64,000 nt of DNA from Alicyclobacillus contaminans DSM 17975 (GCF_000429525.1 NZ_AUCA01000002.1:1-64000); one strand, 5' to 3'; positions 41,038 to 50,286 are shown, counted from the first letter of the stretch. Notes: generated by a model from the letters alone, not told the origin. Numbers and translations: made by a program.

Positions 41038-41913
41038 ATGACGATTCGGGTTGGCACTTGTGCCTGGGCGGACCACCAGCGTTTGTATCCCAAGCACGTC
41101 AAACCCGCTGAACGCTTGGCTTATTACAGTCAATACTTCTCGTTGGTGGAAGTGGATAGTACATATTACGGGATTCCGCAACGGGCCACGGTTCAGGAAT
41201 GGGTACGGCAGACGCCGGCGGATTTCCGCTTTGACGTCAAGGCATACCGCACGTTTACGCTGCACGACCGGGGGGCTGCACCGGTAGACGAGGTTCGGCG
41301 CCAGATGCGCGATTTCATGGACGCGCTCGATGTCTTGGCAGACGCCGGCAAGCTGGGCATGGTGCTGTTTCAGTTTCCCCCTTGGTTTGTTCCATCCTTG
41401 AAGCATGTGCACTATGTGGAGCAAATCGTGGAGGCATTTTCGTCATACGCCGTCGCAATTGAGTTTCGCCACCGCAGTTGGTTCTCCAACTCGGCGCGCG
41501 CATCCACCCTGCGTTGGCTGCGTGAATTGCGCGCCGTCAACGTGGTCTGCGATGAACCTCAGATTGGGAACGGCACCATTCCGCTGGTGGCGGACGTGAC
41601 CAACTCGCGGTATGTGATGTTCCGCCTGCACGGACGCAACGAACAAACCTGGTACCAGAAGGGCCTGGCATCGTCGCAGCAGCGTTTCGATTATTTGTAT
41701 GGTAAAGATGAACTGACGGCCTTGTTGCCCATGGTGCAGCGATGGGCCCATCAGGTGTCGGAAGTGCATGTGCTCATGAACAATAACCAGGCCGACTATG
41801 CGGTGACCAACGCCCAGGATTGGCAGGCGCTGTTGGGACAACCCGTGCGGTCGCGGGAAGTTGAGCGAGTTGAATCCAAACAGTTGTCCTTGTTTGATGG
41901 GGAGTCCCTGTAG
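41038..41913 (+). CDS. DUF72 family protein (YunF-like)
   Basis: 291 residues, TIM-barrel-like. Family blocks: IRVGTCAWADH, FSLVEVDSTYYGIP, WVRQTPADFRFDVKAY, GMVLFQFPPWF, AIEFRHRSWF and RLHGRNEQTWY. DUF72 proteins are widespread, but their reaction is not established. A terminal SKQLSLFDGESL tail resembles a motif at many DUF72 C-termini. The start has GGGGAGG upstream at rather long spacing. A small membrane-protein gene follows 9 bases later, probably in the same transcript. Confidence 0.87.
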   Translation: MTIRVGTCAWADHQRLYPKHVKPAERLAYYSQYFSLVEVDSTYYGIPQRATVQEWVRQTPADFRFDVKAYRTFTLHDRGAAPVDEVRRQMRDFMDALDVLADAGKLGMVLFQFPPWFVPSLKHVHYVEQIVEAFSSYAVAIEFRHRSWFSNSARASTLRWLRELRAVNVVCDEPQIGNGTIPLVADVTNSRYVMFRLHGRNEQTWYQKGLASSQQRFDYLYGKDELTALLPMVQRWAHQVSEVHVLMNNNQADYAVTNAQDWQALLGQPVRSREVERVESKQLSLFDGESL

Positions 41914-41922
41914 GAGGAAATG

Positions 41923-42147
41923 ATGGTTCGAGGTTGGCCGGATTGGATGTTTGCTGCGTTTGCCATCGGTGGATGGGAATTGTTTGATTTTCTGGCGAGA
42001 AAGCTCCACGATGCGGCCATGCGGTGGATTGGCGGCGGGATTGTCGCATTGTGCGCGCTGGTGCTGCTCGTTCGCTATATTTACCGTTGGTGGTATCGCC
42101 GCCGCCATCCGGAAGAAGAGGATCCGGACGCGTGGAAGCACTACTGA
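41923..42147 (+). CDS. Small membrane protein, hypothetical
   Basis: 74 residues: MVRGWPDWMFAAFAIGG, a possible first helix, then WIGGGIVALCALVLLVRYIY and a charged tail RRRHPEEEDPDAWKHY. AGGAGG lies 5 bases before ATG 41923; ATG 41920 is too close. It follows DUF72 directly and is probably cotranscribed. No family was recognised. Confidence 0.6.
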   Translation: MVRGWPDWMFAAFAIGGWELFDFLARKLHDAAMRWIGGGIVALCALVLLVRYIYRWWYRRRHPEEEDPDAWKHY

Positions 42148-42244
42148 CGGCCCGAGCAGGTTTGCACTGGGCCGTCGCGCGCAGCCGTGTGGTTGATTCG
42201 AATCCGGATGTGAATAGATCCCGGTCCGGGGCGTGGCAGGACGT

Positions 42245-43111
42245 TCAGTGCCGCCACGCCCCGCTGCCATATCGGATGGGCGCGTAGTGCTCCGGGGGGC
42301 GGAGCGCCAGCGCATGTCGAAGCGCGGGATGCAGGATGCTGGTCAATTGCTCGAGACCGTCGACGAGGCGAGGGGAAGGTCGGCAGTACAGTCCTTCCGA
42401 GAGGATGAGCACCTGACCCGTTCGAAACGCTGGTATGGTATCCCAGCCGGATCGATGAAGGAGTTTGTGGACGGGAACCTTATGCTGGGGGATGCCTGTC
42501 CACACAGCCAGCACCCAGTCCGGCTCGGCAGCCAGTACGCGACGTCCGTCGTCCTGGACCTGGTGACCGTGTTCGGCGGCGAAGATGTTCTCTGCACCCG
42601 CGTAGACGCTCAGTTCCGACAGCCAATTGTCCCCGGCCGGTGAAACGATGGGATTGGGCCACCATTCCCAATACAGTTTGGGGCGATGGGACATCCTGGC
42701 CGTCTGCTCCGCAATGGTTTCCACCCGACGCCGCAGGTTGTCAATCTGCTGCCGGGCGCGGGGGAGGTTGACATGGGGAGCGGCGGCCTGTGCCACCATC
42801 CACATGTCCTGCCAGATGTCCGAGAACCCGTTCGGGGACAGAACGAGGTGGTTCAGTCCCGCGTTCGCCACCTGTTCCACCACCGCTTCCATACCGGGAA
42901 CGGACAGCGAGCATAACGTCAGGTCCGGGCGCAGCTGAACCAGTCTGTCGATGTCGATGTGCAGATCTGGACCCAGTTTTGGCAGACGTGCCACAACGTC
43001 GGTCGGATAGTCGGAGTATTGATCCACACCCACCAACGATTCGCTGAGTCCGAGACAATGGACGATTTCCGTGTTGCTTGGGCATAAAGAAGCAATACGA
43101 AGACCTGGCAT
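42245..43111 (-). CDS. BtuF-like periplasmic-binding fold protein without a signal peptide
   Basis: 288 residues. IASLCPSNTEIVHCLGLSESLVGVDQYSDYP and LPKLGPDLHIDIDRLVQLRPDL match the cobalamin/haem/ferrichrome-binding (COG0614) fold. WEWWPNPIVSPAGDNWLSELSVYAG and LLHRSGWDTIPAFRTGQVLILSE fit the second lobe. There is no signal peptide or lipobox and no permease or ATPase gene adjacent, so it is an orphan and possibly cytosolic. B12 binding is suggested by similarity and by the B12-dependent reductase in this genome. AAAGGA precedes the ATG. Confidence 0.8.
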   Translation of the reverse strand: MPGLRIASLCPSNTEIVHCLGLSESLVGVDQYSDYPTDVVARLPKLGPDLHIDIDRLVQLRPDLTLCSLSVPGMEAVVEQVANAGLNHLVLSPNGFSDIWQDMWMVAQAAAPHVNLPRARQQIDNLRRRVETIAEQTARMSHRPKLYWEWWPNPIVSPAGDNWLSELSVYAGAENIFAAEHGHQVQDDGRRVLAAEPDWVLAVWTGIPQHKVPVHKLLHRSGWDTIPAFRTGQVLILSEGLYCRPSPRLVDGLEQLTSILHPALRHALALRPPEHYAPIRYGSGAWRH

Positions 43112-43128
43112 CTGACACGTTCCTTTCG

Positions 43129-43157
43129 TTGGCGCCCTTTTCTCCTTTCAGTATAAT
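43129..43157 (+). promoter_or_regulatory. Promoter of the YuiB-like gene and cax
   Basis: TTGGCG (43129-43134), a 17-base spacer and perfect TATAAT (43152-43157), 58 bases before the start. Confidence 0.8.
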
Positions 43158-43214
43158 GAAAACTGCGACAATATGGAGCGGAATCAGTGCGGAGCTGGCT
43201 CGGGAGGTGGCGGA

Positions 43215-43478
43215 ATGTTCGGGTTTTGGTTTTTGTTAGGTGTGTTGTTTCTCGTCACGGTGTTTGGATTCGGGTTGTTTCTGAACATGCTGTTTCGCCG
43301 GTCATGGATTTCCTGGGGGTTGTTCGCTGCCGCGTCCGTCTGGCTGTTTGCCCGGATTGGTTTTGAGTTATCCATCCCGGAATGGATTCTGTACGCAGTG
43401 AGTCTCGCAGGAGCGCTGGCCGCAACATGGATGACCACCTTCCTGCGCAAATCCGGATATGCACTGTTCTCCAAATAA
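43215..43478 (+). CDS. YuiB-like small membrane protein
   Basis: 87 residues with three hydrophobic segments. The FGFGLFLNMLFRRSWISWGLF block is like B. subtilis YuiB. ATG 43215 has GGGAGG 8 bases upstream. It is transcribed with the calcium/proton antiporter gene that starts 30 bases later. Function unknown; family by recollection. Confidence 0.7.
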   Translation: MFGFWFLLGVLFLVTVFGFGLFLNMLFRRSWISWGLFAAASVWLFARIGFELSIPEWILYAVSLAGALAATWMTTFLRKSGYALFSK

Positions 43479-43508
43479 GCACAGCAGAGAAGATGGAGGG
43501 AACATCGT

Positions 43509-44561
43509 TTGAAAAAATGGGTTGGACCGCTGACGGCGGTGCTGGTCGCATGCAGCGCGGCATCGGTCGTCTGGCATGCCGGGGATGTGGCCATCTTCGT
43601 TCTGGCGTGCCTGACCATCATTCCGCTGGCCGGATGGATGGGGAGGAGCACCGAATCCATCGCAGCGCACGCGGGCCCGCGATTGGGCGGGTTGCTGTCC
43701 GCAACGTTTGGCAATGCGGTGGAATTGATCATCGGGATTATCGCGTTGCGTGAGGGGCTGACGACGCTCGTGAAAGCGTCCATCACCGGATCGATTCTCG
43801 GCAACCTGTTGTTCGTGCTCGGCGTGAGTTTTTTTGTCGGCGGCGTTCGTCACCCCATCCAGCGCTTCAATATTCGCGCGGCCCGCAGCAATGCATCGAT
43901 GCTGCTGTTGAGCATTGGCGTGGCGTTCATCCTGCCCGCCATTTTTTCGACGGCTCGGGCCGGTGCGAGTTTGACGCTGTCTGCCGTTGTGGCCTCGGTG
44001 TCCCTGCTGCTCTACGCCTCCGGTTTGTATTTTTCGTTGTTCACACACCGTGAACTGTTCGTTTCCATCGATACCATCGCCGGCGAAGGAGAGGCAGAGC
44101 GCCATTGGCGTCTGTGGCCAGCCGTGGGCATATTGTTGGTCACGACGGTGCTGGTGGGACTGGAGAGCGAGTGGCTCGTGGACAGTATGAAGACCATGGC
44201 CGCTTCCCTCGGTTGGAACGAAGTGTTCATGGGGGTTGTGGTGGTTGCGGTGATTGGAAATGTCGCTGAGCATGCGTCCGCCGTTTGGATGGCGTGGAAA
44301 AACCGCATGGACCTCTCCCTTGAAATTGCGGTGGGAAGCAGTCTGCAGGTGGCGATGTTCGTTGCGCCGGCACTGTTTTTTGCCAGTCTGTGTATCGGCC
44401 ATCCCATGCCGCTCCTGTTCAGTTGGCCGGAATTGGCCTGCATGGGCGCGGCGGCGCTGTTGGTTGGTGTGCTGATGATGGACGGGGAATCGAACTGGTT
44501 GGAAGGCGCGATGGCATTCGGGGCGTATCTGGTGATGGCCGTTGGTTTCTATACTCTCTGA
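43509..44561 (+). CDS. cax: Calcium/proton antiporter (CaCA superfamily, Cax/YfkE-like)
   Basis: 350 residues with 11 hydrophobic segments. The two alpha repeats are clear: GGLLSATFGNAVELIIG with SITGSILGNLLFVLG, and VVAVIGNVAEHASAVWMAW with AVGSSLQVAMFVAP. The paired acidic residues (Glu in NAVELI and NVAEHA) bind Ca2+ in known members. It should export Ca2+ using the proton gradient. TTG 43509 lies 7 bases after GGAGGG. It is cotranscribed with the YuiB-like gene. Confidence 0.92.
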   Translation: MKKWVGPLTAVLVACSAASVVWHAGDVAIFVLACLTIIPLAGWMGRSTESIAAHAGPRLGGLLSATFGNAVELIIGIIALREGLTTLVKASITGSILGNLLFVLGVSFFVGGVRHPIQRFNIRAARSNASMLLLSIGVAFILPAIFSTARAGASLTLSAVVASVSLLLYASGLYFSLFTHRELFVSIDTIAGEGEAERHWRLWPAVGILLVTTVLVGLESEWLVDSMKTMAASLGWNEVFMGVVVVAVIGNVAEHASAVWMAWKNRMDLSLEIAVGSSLQVAMFVAPALFFASLCIGHPMPLLFSWPELACMGAAALLVGVLMMDGESNWLEGAMAFGAYLVMAVGFYTL

Positions 44562-44621
44562 CGGTGAGCGATGGGAATGCGACCCGCCGGGAGGCCGTCC
44601 AGGGCGCTCCCGGCGGACGAT

Positions 44622-45842
44622 TCATCCCCGCGCGGCAGGGGTGTACCCTCGGCTCCGCAAGGTGGAGAAAATCTGTTCGATGTGGCGTTGGTCGCGCGTT
44701 TCCAAGTCCAGTTCCACTTCCGTTTGGCCCAGCAGAATGCTCGATCCAACCCGGTGATGCTGAACGGTGAGCACATTCGCGCCGAGGGTGGCCAACACGT
44801 CCAACAGGTCGCGCAACGCGCCGGGCCTGTCGGCCACCGTGACTGCGAGGCGCAGGTACCTGCCCGCTTCCACGAGACCGTGTTCAATGACGCGGGACAA
44901 CATGGTGACATCGATGTTGCCGCCGGACAACAGCACCACCACCTCTCCGATGCCCGCGGGAACTTTGCCGTACATACACGCGGCGAGCGCAGCCGCTGCG
45001 GATCCTTCGGCGACCAGTTTGCAGCGCTCCAACAGCAGCACCATGGCCCGCGCAATCTCTTCTTCTTCCACGGTCACAATGTCGTCCACGTACTGTTTGG
45101 CCAGCGCCAGCGTGAGATCTCCCGGGCGCCGAACGGCAATTCCATCCGCAATGGTCGGCTGCGCCGGAATGGTTTCCACTCTGCCGGTGTCCAGCGCGTG
45201 GCGAAAGCAGGCGGCCGCGCTGGCTTCTACGCCGATGACGCGAATGTCGGGACGAAGCGATTTGACGGCCACCGCGATGCCGGCCGCTAGCCCGCCGCCA
45301 CCCATGGGAACCACGATGGCTTGGGCCGAGGGCCGCTGTTGTATGATTTCCAGGCCGACCGTGCCCTGCCCGGCGATGACATGCGGATCGTCAAAAGCGT
45401 GTACGTACGTGTATCCATGCTCGGATTGCAGCTTCAGCGCATGCGCATAGGCGTCGTCATAGGAGTTGCCCGCAAGCACGACGCTGGCTCCGTAGCCTTG
45501 TGTCGCGCTGACTTTCGCCAAGCTGGCGCTCTCAGGCATGACAATGGTGCAGGGCACCGAGTGGTGTCGGGCGGCGAACGCCACGCCCTGTGCGTGATTC
45601 CCGGCCGAGGCTGCGATGACGCCGCGGCGTCGTTCCACAGGGGAGAGATTGGCAATCTTATTGAAGGCGCCGCGAAGTTTGAAACTCCCGGTCTTCTGGA
45701 GGTTTTCCAGTTTGAAGTAGATACGGTTGCCTGTCAGCTGGGAAAACGTTTCCGAGTATTCCACGGGCGTGTTCCAAATCACACCCGACAGACGCTGTTG
45801 TGCGGCCTGTATGTCTGACAAGGTTGGGAAAATTGTCGCCAC
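44622..45842 (-). CDS. ilvA: Threonine ammonia-lyase
   Basis: 406 residues. The PLP lysine is in KTGSFKLRGAFNK, the cofactor phosphate loop is VPMGGGGLAAG, and AASAGNHAQGVAFAA is the substrate loop. A C-terminal ACT domain (LAVTVADRPGALRDLLDVLA) ends the protein. It deaminates threonine to 2-oxobutanoate for isoleucine synthesis. One ACT domain of this kind is typical of the Bacillus/TdcB-like type. GTG 45842 is used, with AAAGGGG 8 bases upstream. It is divergent from hisC. Confidence 0.92.
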   Translation of the reverse strand: MATIFPTLSDIQAAQQRLSGVIWNTPVEYSETFSQLTGNRIYFKLENLQKTGSFKLRGAFNKIANLSPVERRRGVIAASAGNHAQGVAFAARHHSVPCTIVMPESASLAKVSATQGYGASVVLAGNSYDDAYAHALKLQSEHGYTYVHAFDDPHVIAGQGTVGLEIIQQRPSAQAIVVPMGGGGLAAGIAVAVKSLRPDIRVIGVEASAAACFRHALDTGRVETIPAQPTIADGIAVRRPGDLTLALAKQYVDDIVTVEEEEIARAMVLLLERCKLVAEGSAAAALAACMYGKVPAGIGEVVVLLSGGNIDVTMLSRVIEHGLVEAGRYLRLAVTVADRPGALRDLLDVLATLGANVLTVQHHRVGSSILLGQTEVELDLETRDQRHIEQIFSTLRSRGYTPAARG

Positions 45843-45904
45843 ACGGCTGGCCCCTTTCCATAGCAAATGCCCAGGCCACATGGGTGCCGCATCCGGCGCG
45901 CCCA

Positions 45905-45933
45905 TTGTTGGTCCGGGGAACGTGTGCTAGAAT
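45905..45933 (+). promoter_or_regulatory. Promoter of hisC
   Basis: TTGTTG (45905-45910), a 17-base spacer and TAGAAT (45928-45933), about 100 bases before hisC. Confidence 0.65.
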
Positions 45934-46036
45934 GCACGATATACTGCAGGCTTTATTGTATCAAAGCCGTCCACCGAGTGGTATGCAATTCTCGCTGGAC
46001 GCGGCACCGGGTTGTACGGTGAAGGGGGAACACGCC

Positions 46037-47140
46037 ATGTTGGACGTCGCGAGGCTGGTGCGGCCTGGGATTGGAGACATTGAACCGTATGTCCCCGGGT
46101 TGACCGACGATGAGCTGCAAAAAATGTACGGTTTCCGTCGCGTTGTTAAATTGAACGCGAATGAGAACGCGTTGGGCCCGTCACCACTGGCCATTCAAGC
46201 AATACAGCAGGAACTTGCCACGCTGCATCACTATCCGGATGGCGCCAGTGAGCGTCTGCGCCAGGCGATTGCCGATTTTCACGGACTGTCGGTGGAGCGG
46301 GTGTTGGTGGGCAACGGTTCGGACGATATTATCAAACTGGTCTCGGAGACGTTCTTGGAGCCTGGGGATGAGGTCGTGGTGCCGCATCCGTCGTTTTCGC
46401 AATATTCCTTCGGAGCGGCCATCATGCACGCATCGGTTCGCCGTGTGGACCTTGGCCCGGATTTCTCCTATGATGTGGAAGCGATCGCGGATGCGGTCAC
46501 GGATCGAACCAAACTGGTTTACCTGTGCTCGCCAAACAATCCGACCGGAACCATCTTGACCCGCGCGCAGGCGGAATGGCTGTTGCAGGCGTTGCCGGCG
46601 CATGTGGTGGTGATTTTCGACTTTGCCTACAACGATTACAGTCTGAATCCGGAGCGAGTGGTCGGAGACGAGGGGTTGTTTCGGGATGAGCGCGTGGTGG
46701 CACTGCACACGTTCTCGAAGTTGTACGGCTTGGCCGGGCTGAGAGTGGGATATGCGCTGGCGAATGAATCCCTGCTCAGTTACGTGAACCGCGTTCGCGA
46801 ACCGTTCAATGTAAATCGGGTGGCGCAACGAGCGGCGGCCGCGGCGTTGACGGATGCTGCGCACCGCCGCGCATCACAGGAGCACGCGCGAACGTCCCGT
46901 GCGTTTTATGAAGCGGAGTGTCAGGCGCTCGGATTGCGCACAACGCCCGCCGAAGGAAACTTTATCCTCGTTCGCACGGGCGACGGAAGAGCGACCACGG
47001 AGGCGCTGATGAAACGCGGTGTGATGGTCCGCACGGGATTTGCAGGCCTCTCGGAATGGGTGCGCATCACATATGGAACGCCGGAGGAAAATGCACTGTG
47101 CCTCGAAGCGTTGCGGGCGGTCCTCGCCGCTCGAGTCTGA
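46037..47140 (+). CDS. hisC: Histidinol-phosphate aminotransferase
   Basis: 367 residues; class I/II PLP aminotransferase for histidine synthesis. KLNANENALGPSP, NGSDDIIKLV, CSPNNPTGTI, the PLP-lysine motif TFSKLYGLAGLRVGY and PFNVNRVAQ are typical of HisC. ATG 46037 has AAGGGGG upstream; the long frame that starts earlier runs across the divergent ilvA start. No other his genes are near. Some HisC paralogues also serve phenylalanine/tyrosine synthesis, which remains possible. Confidence 0.9.
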   Translation: MLDVARLVRPGIGDIEPYVPGLTDDELQKMYGFRRVVKLNANENALGPSPLAIQAIQQELATLHHYPDGASERLRQAIADFHGLSVERVLVGNGSDDIIKLVSETFLEPGDEVVVPHPSFSQYSFGAAIMHASVRRVDLGPDFSYDVEAIADAVTDRTKLVYLCSPNNPTGTILTRAQAEWLLQALPAHVVVIFDFAYNDYSLNPERVVGDEGLFRDERVVALHTFSKLYGLAGLRVGYALANESLLSYVNRVREPFNVNRVAQRAAAAALTDAAHRRASQEHARTSRAFYEAECQALGLRTTPAEGNFILVRTGDGRATTEALMKRGVMVRTGFAGLSEWVRITYGTPEENALCLEALRAVLAARV

Positions 47141-47186
47141 GAAGAGACCTTTCGTGTACGGTTTCGTGTAGGGAATGAAAGTCAGC

Positions 47187-47213
47187 AACCCCGATGCCGC
47201 AGGCATCGGGGTT
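47187..47213. terminator. Hairpin between convergent hisC and lgt
   Basis: AACCCCGATGCC (47187-47198) and GGCATCGGGGTT (47202-47213) form a perfect 12-bp stem. The T-tracts are weak on both sides, but its position between convergent genes supports a bidirectional terminator. Confidence 0.7.
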
Positions 47214-47216
47214 GAC

Positions 47217-48008
47217 TCAATTCGACGACGGTTGGGTTTGTTTGCTTTGCCAAAACCGCCAGACCAACAGAATGACGCCAATCACCACCAGGGGGGCGCT
47301 GGTCCATTGCGCGGCGTCCCAGTGGAACAGGTATCTTGGCGAGTCGCCGCGAAGCATTTCGAGCAGAAAGCGAACGGCGTTGTACGCTACGAGGTAGTAC
47401 AGGAACAGCACCCCATCCGGCCATTTCCGCTGTTTGAGCAACAGCAGCAGCGCAAACAGGATGACATCCGCCTGGCCTTCCCACACCTCGGCCGGCCACA
47501 GAGGCTGGTCTCCGTAGGTTTGGCGTGCTAGTGTGCCCTCGGGATACAACAGTCCGAAATTTCCGTGGGTCGGGTCGCCGAACGCGTCCCCATTCATGAG
47601 ATTGGCGTCGCGGCCAATGCTCTGTCCGAGCAGCAGCCCCGGGGCAATCACGTCGGCGAGCGACCAAAACGCCAAGCCGTGCCGATAGATGTACCACGCG
47701 CCCACGAGAAACGCGCCGGCCACGCCGCCCTGGATGGACAGGCCTCCGTGCCACACGGCGATGATTTCTCCGGGGTTTTTCGCGTAGTACGGCCAATCAA
47801 AGAAAAACACCTGCCAAAAGCGCGCTCCAATAATCCCCCCGAGCAACAGCATGGGCGCGAGGTTCCACAGATGCGGCACTAGGTCCTTCTTGCCGTCCGC
47901 CTTGGCAAAGTACAGCGTTGCACCCAGACCAAGCAGAAACGCCAGGGCAAAAATGGTGCTGTACGCCCGGACCGGGAAACTCCCAATCCAAAACCAGTAT
48001 TGATGCAT
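47217..48008 (-). CDS. lgt: Prolipoprotein diacylglyceryl transferase
   Basis: 263 residues, about seven membrane segments. It attaches diacylglycerol to the lipobox cysteine of prolipoproteins (the lipoprotein at 13498 is one substrate). The Lgt signature GLLLGQSIGRDANLMNGDAFG is close to the usual GRxxNFxNxE, though here the final acidic residue is replaced by DAFG. WHGGLSIQGGVAGAFL and YLVAYNAVRFLLEMLRGD are also typical. ATG 48008 is chosen, with AGAGGAG 8 bases upstream. Confidence 0.93.
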   Translation of the reverse strand: MHQYWFWIGSFPVRAYSTIFALAFLLGLGATLYFAKADGKKDLVPHLWNLAPMLLLGGIIGARFWQVFFFDWPYYAKNPGEIIAVWHGGLSIQGGVAGAFLVGAWYIYRHGLAFWSLADVIAPGLLLGQSIGRDANLMNGDAFGDPTHGNFGLLYPEGTLARQTYGDQPLWPAEVWEGQADVILFALLLLLKQRKWPDGVLFLYYLVAYNAVRFLLEMLRGDSPRYLFHWDAAQWTSAPLVVIGVILLVWRFWQSKQTQPSSN

Positions 48009-48136
48009 GGCCACAGCTCCTCTGCAGGGATGGGATCAACGGCCTGTCACCGTTGAACATATCCACTACTATACCATTTTGTCTCCGACTGCCGCTTGGA
48101 CTACAATAAAGGAGCTTGTCCTGTTCACAGCGCGCT

Positions 48137-48466
48137 TCAGTTCTGCCCTTCAATGGTTCCCTGCGGAGCGCCGTACGGACGTTCGCCGCGGGGAATTTTG
48201 TCGTCTGAAGTGACGGGATTCTGGTCTCGGTGAGAACTTTCGGTGGCCTGTCCGGGTTTCCATGGCGACGTTTTCCCGAGCTTCTGCTCAACGATGGAAC
48301 TGCCGTACGAGCCCTCCGGAAATTCTTCCGGCAGGATGTTGAGATCCCGCGATTGAACCACCGACAGTTCCGCGTTGGGAAATTCCGACTCGTTGATGGG
48401 CCCCGGATTGTACCATCCGGAATTGCGGCTGTGCACAGGCCGGATGAGATCCTTTGGATGGGTCAA
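48137..48466 (-). CDS. Hypothetical protein (possible DUF3905-like)
   Basis: 109 residues from TTG 48466, after GGAGAGG. It is polar, Pro/Ser/Glu-rich, with SGWYNPGPINESEFPNAELS, ILPEEFPEGSYGSSIVEQ and KIPRGERPYGAP. There is no signal peptide or membrane segment. The general look recalls short Bacilli proteins such as DUF3905 members, but I cannot confirm this. It is divergent from gltX and downstream of nothing obvious. Confidence 0.55.
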   Translation of the reverse strand: MTHPKDLIRPVHSRNSGWYNPGPINESEFPNAELSVVQSRDLNILPEEFPEGSYGSSIVEQKLGKTSPWKPGQATESSHRDQNPVTSDDKIPRGERPYGAPQGTIEGQN

Positions 48467-48547
48467 GCAGCATCACCTCTCCATGCAGGTTGAGATTTAG
48501 GGTTTCATTCTACGCATGAACAGATACGCAGCTTGGAGGTATTGGCA

Positions 48548-50038
48548 ATGACAGAAGACCACACCCCGGTGCGCGTGCGATTTGCGCCGAGTCCCACCGG
48601 TTCGCTTCACATTGGGGGCGCCCGCACCGCGTACTTCAACTGGCTGTTTGCGCGGCAGTCCGGAGGGACGTTTGTCCTGCGCATCGATGACACGGATACA
48701 GCTCGTTCCACGGAGGCTTCGCTTCAAGAAATTCTGAGAGGGTTTCGATGGCTCGGCATCGACTGGGATGAAGGTCCGGATGTGGGTGGGCCCTTCGGGC
48801 CGTATCGCCAATCGGAGCGATCCGCCATTTACCGCGAAGCTCTGCAGCGGCTGTTGAATGAAGGGAAAGTGTATCCCTGTTTCTGCAGCCAGGAGCAGCT
48901 GGCGGCGGACCGAGAAGCGGCCCAACGAGCCGGGCGCGCTCCGCGCTACGCCCGGCGTTGCCGGGATTTGACTCCAGAGCAGGTGGCAGAGCGAATGGCT
49001 GCGGGAGAAACCCCCGTCTACCGGTTCAAGTCGCCCATCGAGGGAGAAACCGTCGTCCATGACCGCATTCGCGGGGACGTGGTCTTCTCTAATGAAGAGT
49101 TGGACGACTTCGTGGTTTGGAAACCGGACGGCATGCCCACGTATCACTTCGCTTCCTGCGTGGACGATGCCGCCATGCACATCACGCACGTCATTCGCGC
49201 GGAGGAACACCTTTCCAATACGCCCAAGCACGTGGTGCTGTTTGAGGCATTGGGGGCGAAGGTGCCTGAATTTGCCCACGTACCCATGATCCTGGCCCCC
49301 GACCGAAGCAAGCTCAGCAAGCGTCACGGTGCCACGAGCGTTCAGGAATATCGCGATCAAGGGATTCTACCCGACGCCCTTATCAATTACCTGCTGCTCC
49401 TCGGTTTTGCTCCGGGCGAGGACAAGGAGATTCTGTCGAGAGAAGAAGCCATCCAGGTGTTTCGGTTGGACAAGGTGACGCGCCACGCGGCGGTCTACGA
49501 TGTGAAAAAGTTAGAATGGCTGAACGCTCAGTATTTTCGGTCCCTCTCACCGGATGTGGTGCTGAGTATGGTTTGGCCAACGCTGCGTGAACGCGGCTAC
49601 GTAGAAGCCGATCCGGACCACCGCACGCTGGCCTGGATTCGCACAGTGCTCGCCGCGACGCAGGAGAGATCGCGGAATGCAGCGGATTTGGTGGAGAACG
49701 TGTCCTATTACTTCCGAGACCCGGTGGCCTATGATGAGAAAGGCGTACGCAAACACTTCGCCGGGGAAGACGTGGATGTTCGGTTGGAGCGATTGGCGGA
49801 TATCCTGGACCAGGTGGAACCGTTTGGCGTTGTGCCGTTGGAGCAGACGTACCGCAGCTTGGCGGCGGAATGGCAGGTAAAGGCCGGCATGCTGATTCAC
49901 CCGACCCGATTGGCCATTACCGGTGTCACGGTCGGGCCCGGGTTGTTTGATGTCATGGCGCTGCTGGGACGCGCCGCATGCCAATCGCGACTGCGCCGCG
50001 CCGCAAATTGGATACGGACGAATCGCTCAGAATTGTGA
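48548..50038 (+). CDS. gltX: Glutamyl-tRNA synthetase
   Basis: 496 residues. The class I motifs are APSPTGSLHIGGART (HIGH-like) and KLSKRHGATS (KMSKS-like). CFCSQEQL and CRDLTPEQ in between are typical of GltX. It charges tRNA-Glu, one copy of which lies 250 bases downstream. In Bacilli it often also charges tRNA-Gln, later amidated by GatCAB. ATG 48548 has TTGGAGGT 7 bases upstream. Terminated by a clear hairpin. Confidence 0.95.
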   Translation: MTEDHTPVRVRFAPSPTGSLHIGGARTAYFNWLFARQSGGTFVLRIDDTDTARSTEASLQEILRGFRWLGIDWDEGPDVGGPFGPYRQSERSAIYREALQRLLNEGKVYPCFCSQEQLAADREAAQRAGRAPRYARRCRDLTPEQVAERMAAGETPVYRFKSPIEGETVVHDRIRGDVVFSNEELDDFVVWKPDGMPTYHFASCVDDAAMHITHVIRAEEHLSNTPKHVVLFEALGAKVPEFAHVPMILAPDRSKLSKRHGATSVQEYRDQGILPDALINYLLLLGFAPGEDKEILSREEAIQVFRLDKVTRHAAVYDVKKLEWLNAQYFRSLSPDVVLSMVWPTLRERGYVEADPDHRTLAWIRTVLAATQERSRNAADLVENVSYYFRDPVAYDEKGVRKHFAGEDVDVRLERLADILDQVEPFGVVPLEQTYRSLAAEWQVKAGMLIHPTRLAITGVTVGPGLFDVMALLGRAACQSRLRRAANWIRTNRSEL

Positions 50039-50050
50039 TGCGAGGGATAC

Positions 50051-50083
50051 AAACCGGCAGGGCGGGTGCTCTGCCGGTTTTGC
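50051..50083 (+). terminator. Terminator after gltX
   Basis: AAACCGGCAG (50051-50060) pairs with CTGCCGGTTT (50071-50080), continuing into TTTTG. Confidence 0.9.
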
Positions 50084-50141
50084 GTACGGCAACCGCTCGA
50101 CGTGGTTCTGTGTATGGTTAGAAATTCCATGAAATAAGCCG

Positions 50142-50170
50142 TTGACAACGTGGTAGGCGGCCTGTATAAT
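50142..50170 (+). promoter_or_regulatory. Consensus promoter of the tRNA cluster
   Basis: TTGACA (50142-50147), a 17-base spacer and TATAAT (50165-50170): a perfect sigma-A promoter 41 bases before tRNA-Gln. Confidence 0.95.
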
Positions 50171-50211
50171 CTCAAATTGTCAACGGCGCTGAGCGCTGTG
50201 ACGAGAGGCAA

Positions 50212-50285
50212 TGCCGAATGGTGTAATGGTAGCACGACTGACTCTGGATCAGTTAGTCTAGGTTCGAGTCCTAGTTCGGCAGCCA
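50212..50285 (+). tRNA. tRNA-Gln (CTG)
   Basis: 74 nt with encoded CCA. The acceptor stem TGCCGAA/TTCGGCA is perfect, the anticodon loop CTCTGGA gives CTG, and the T-loop is GTTCGAGTC. It is the first of three tandem tRNAs under one promoter. Confidence 0.96.
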
Positions 50286-50286
50286 A

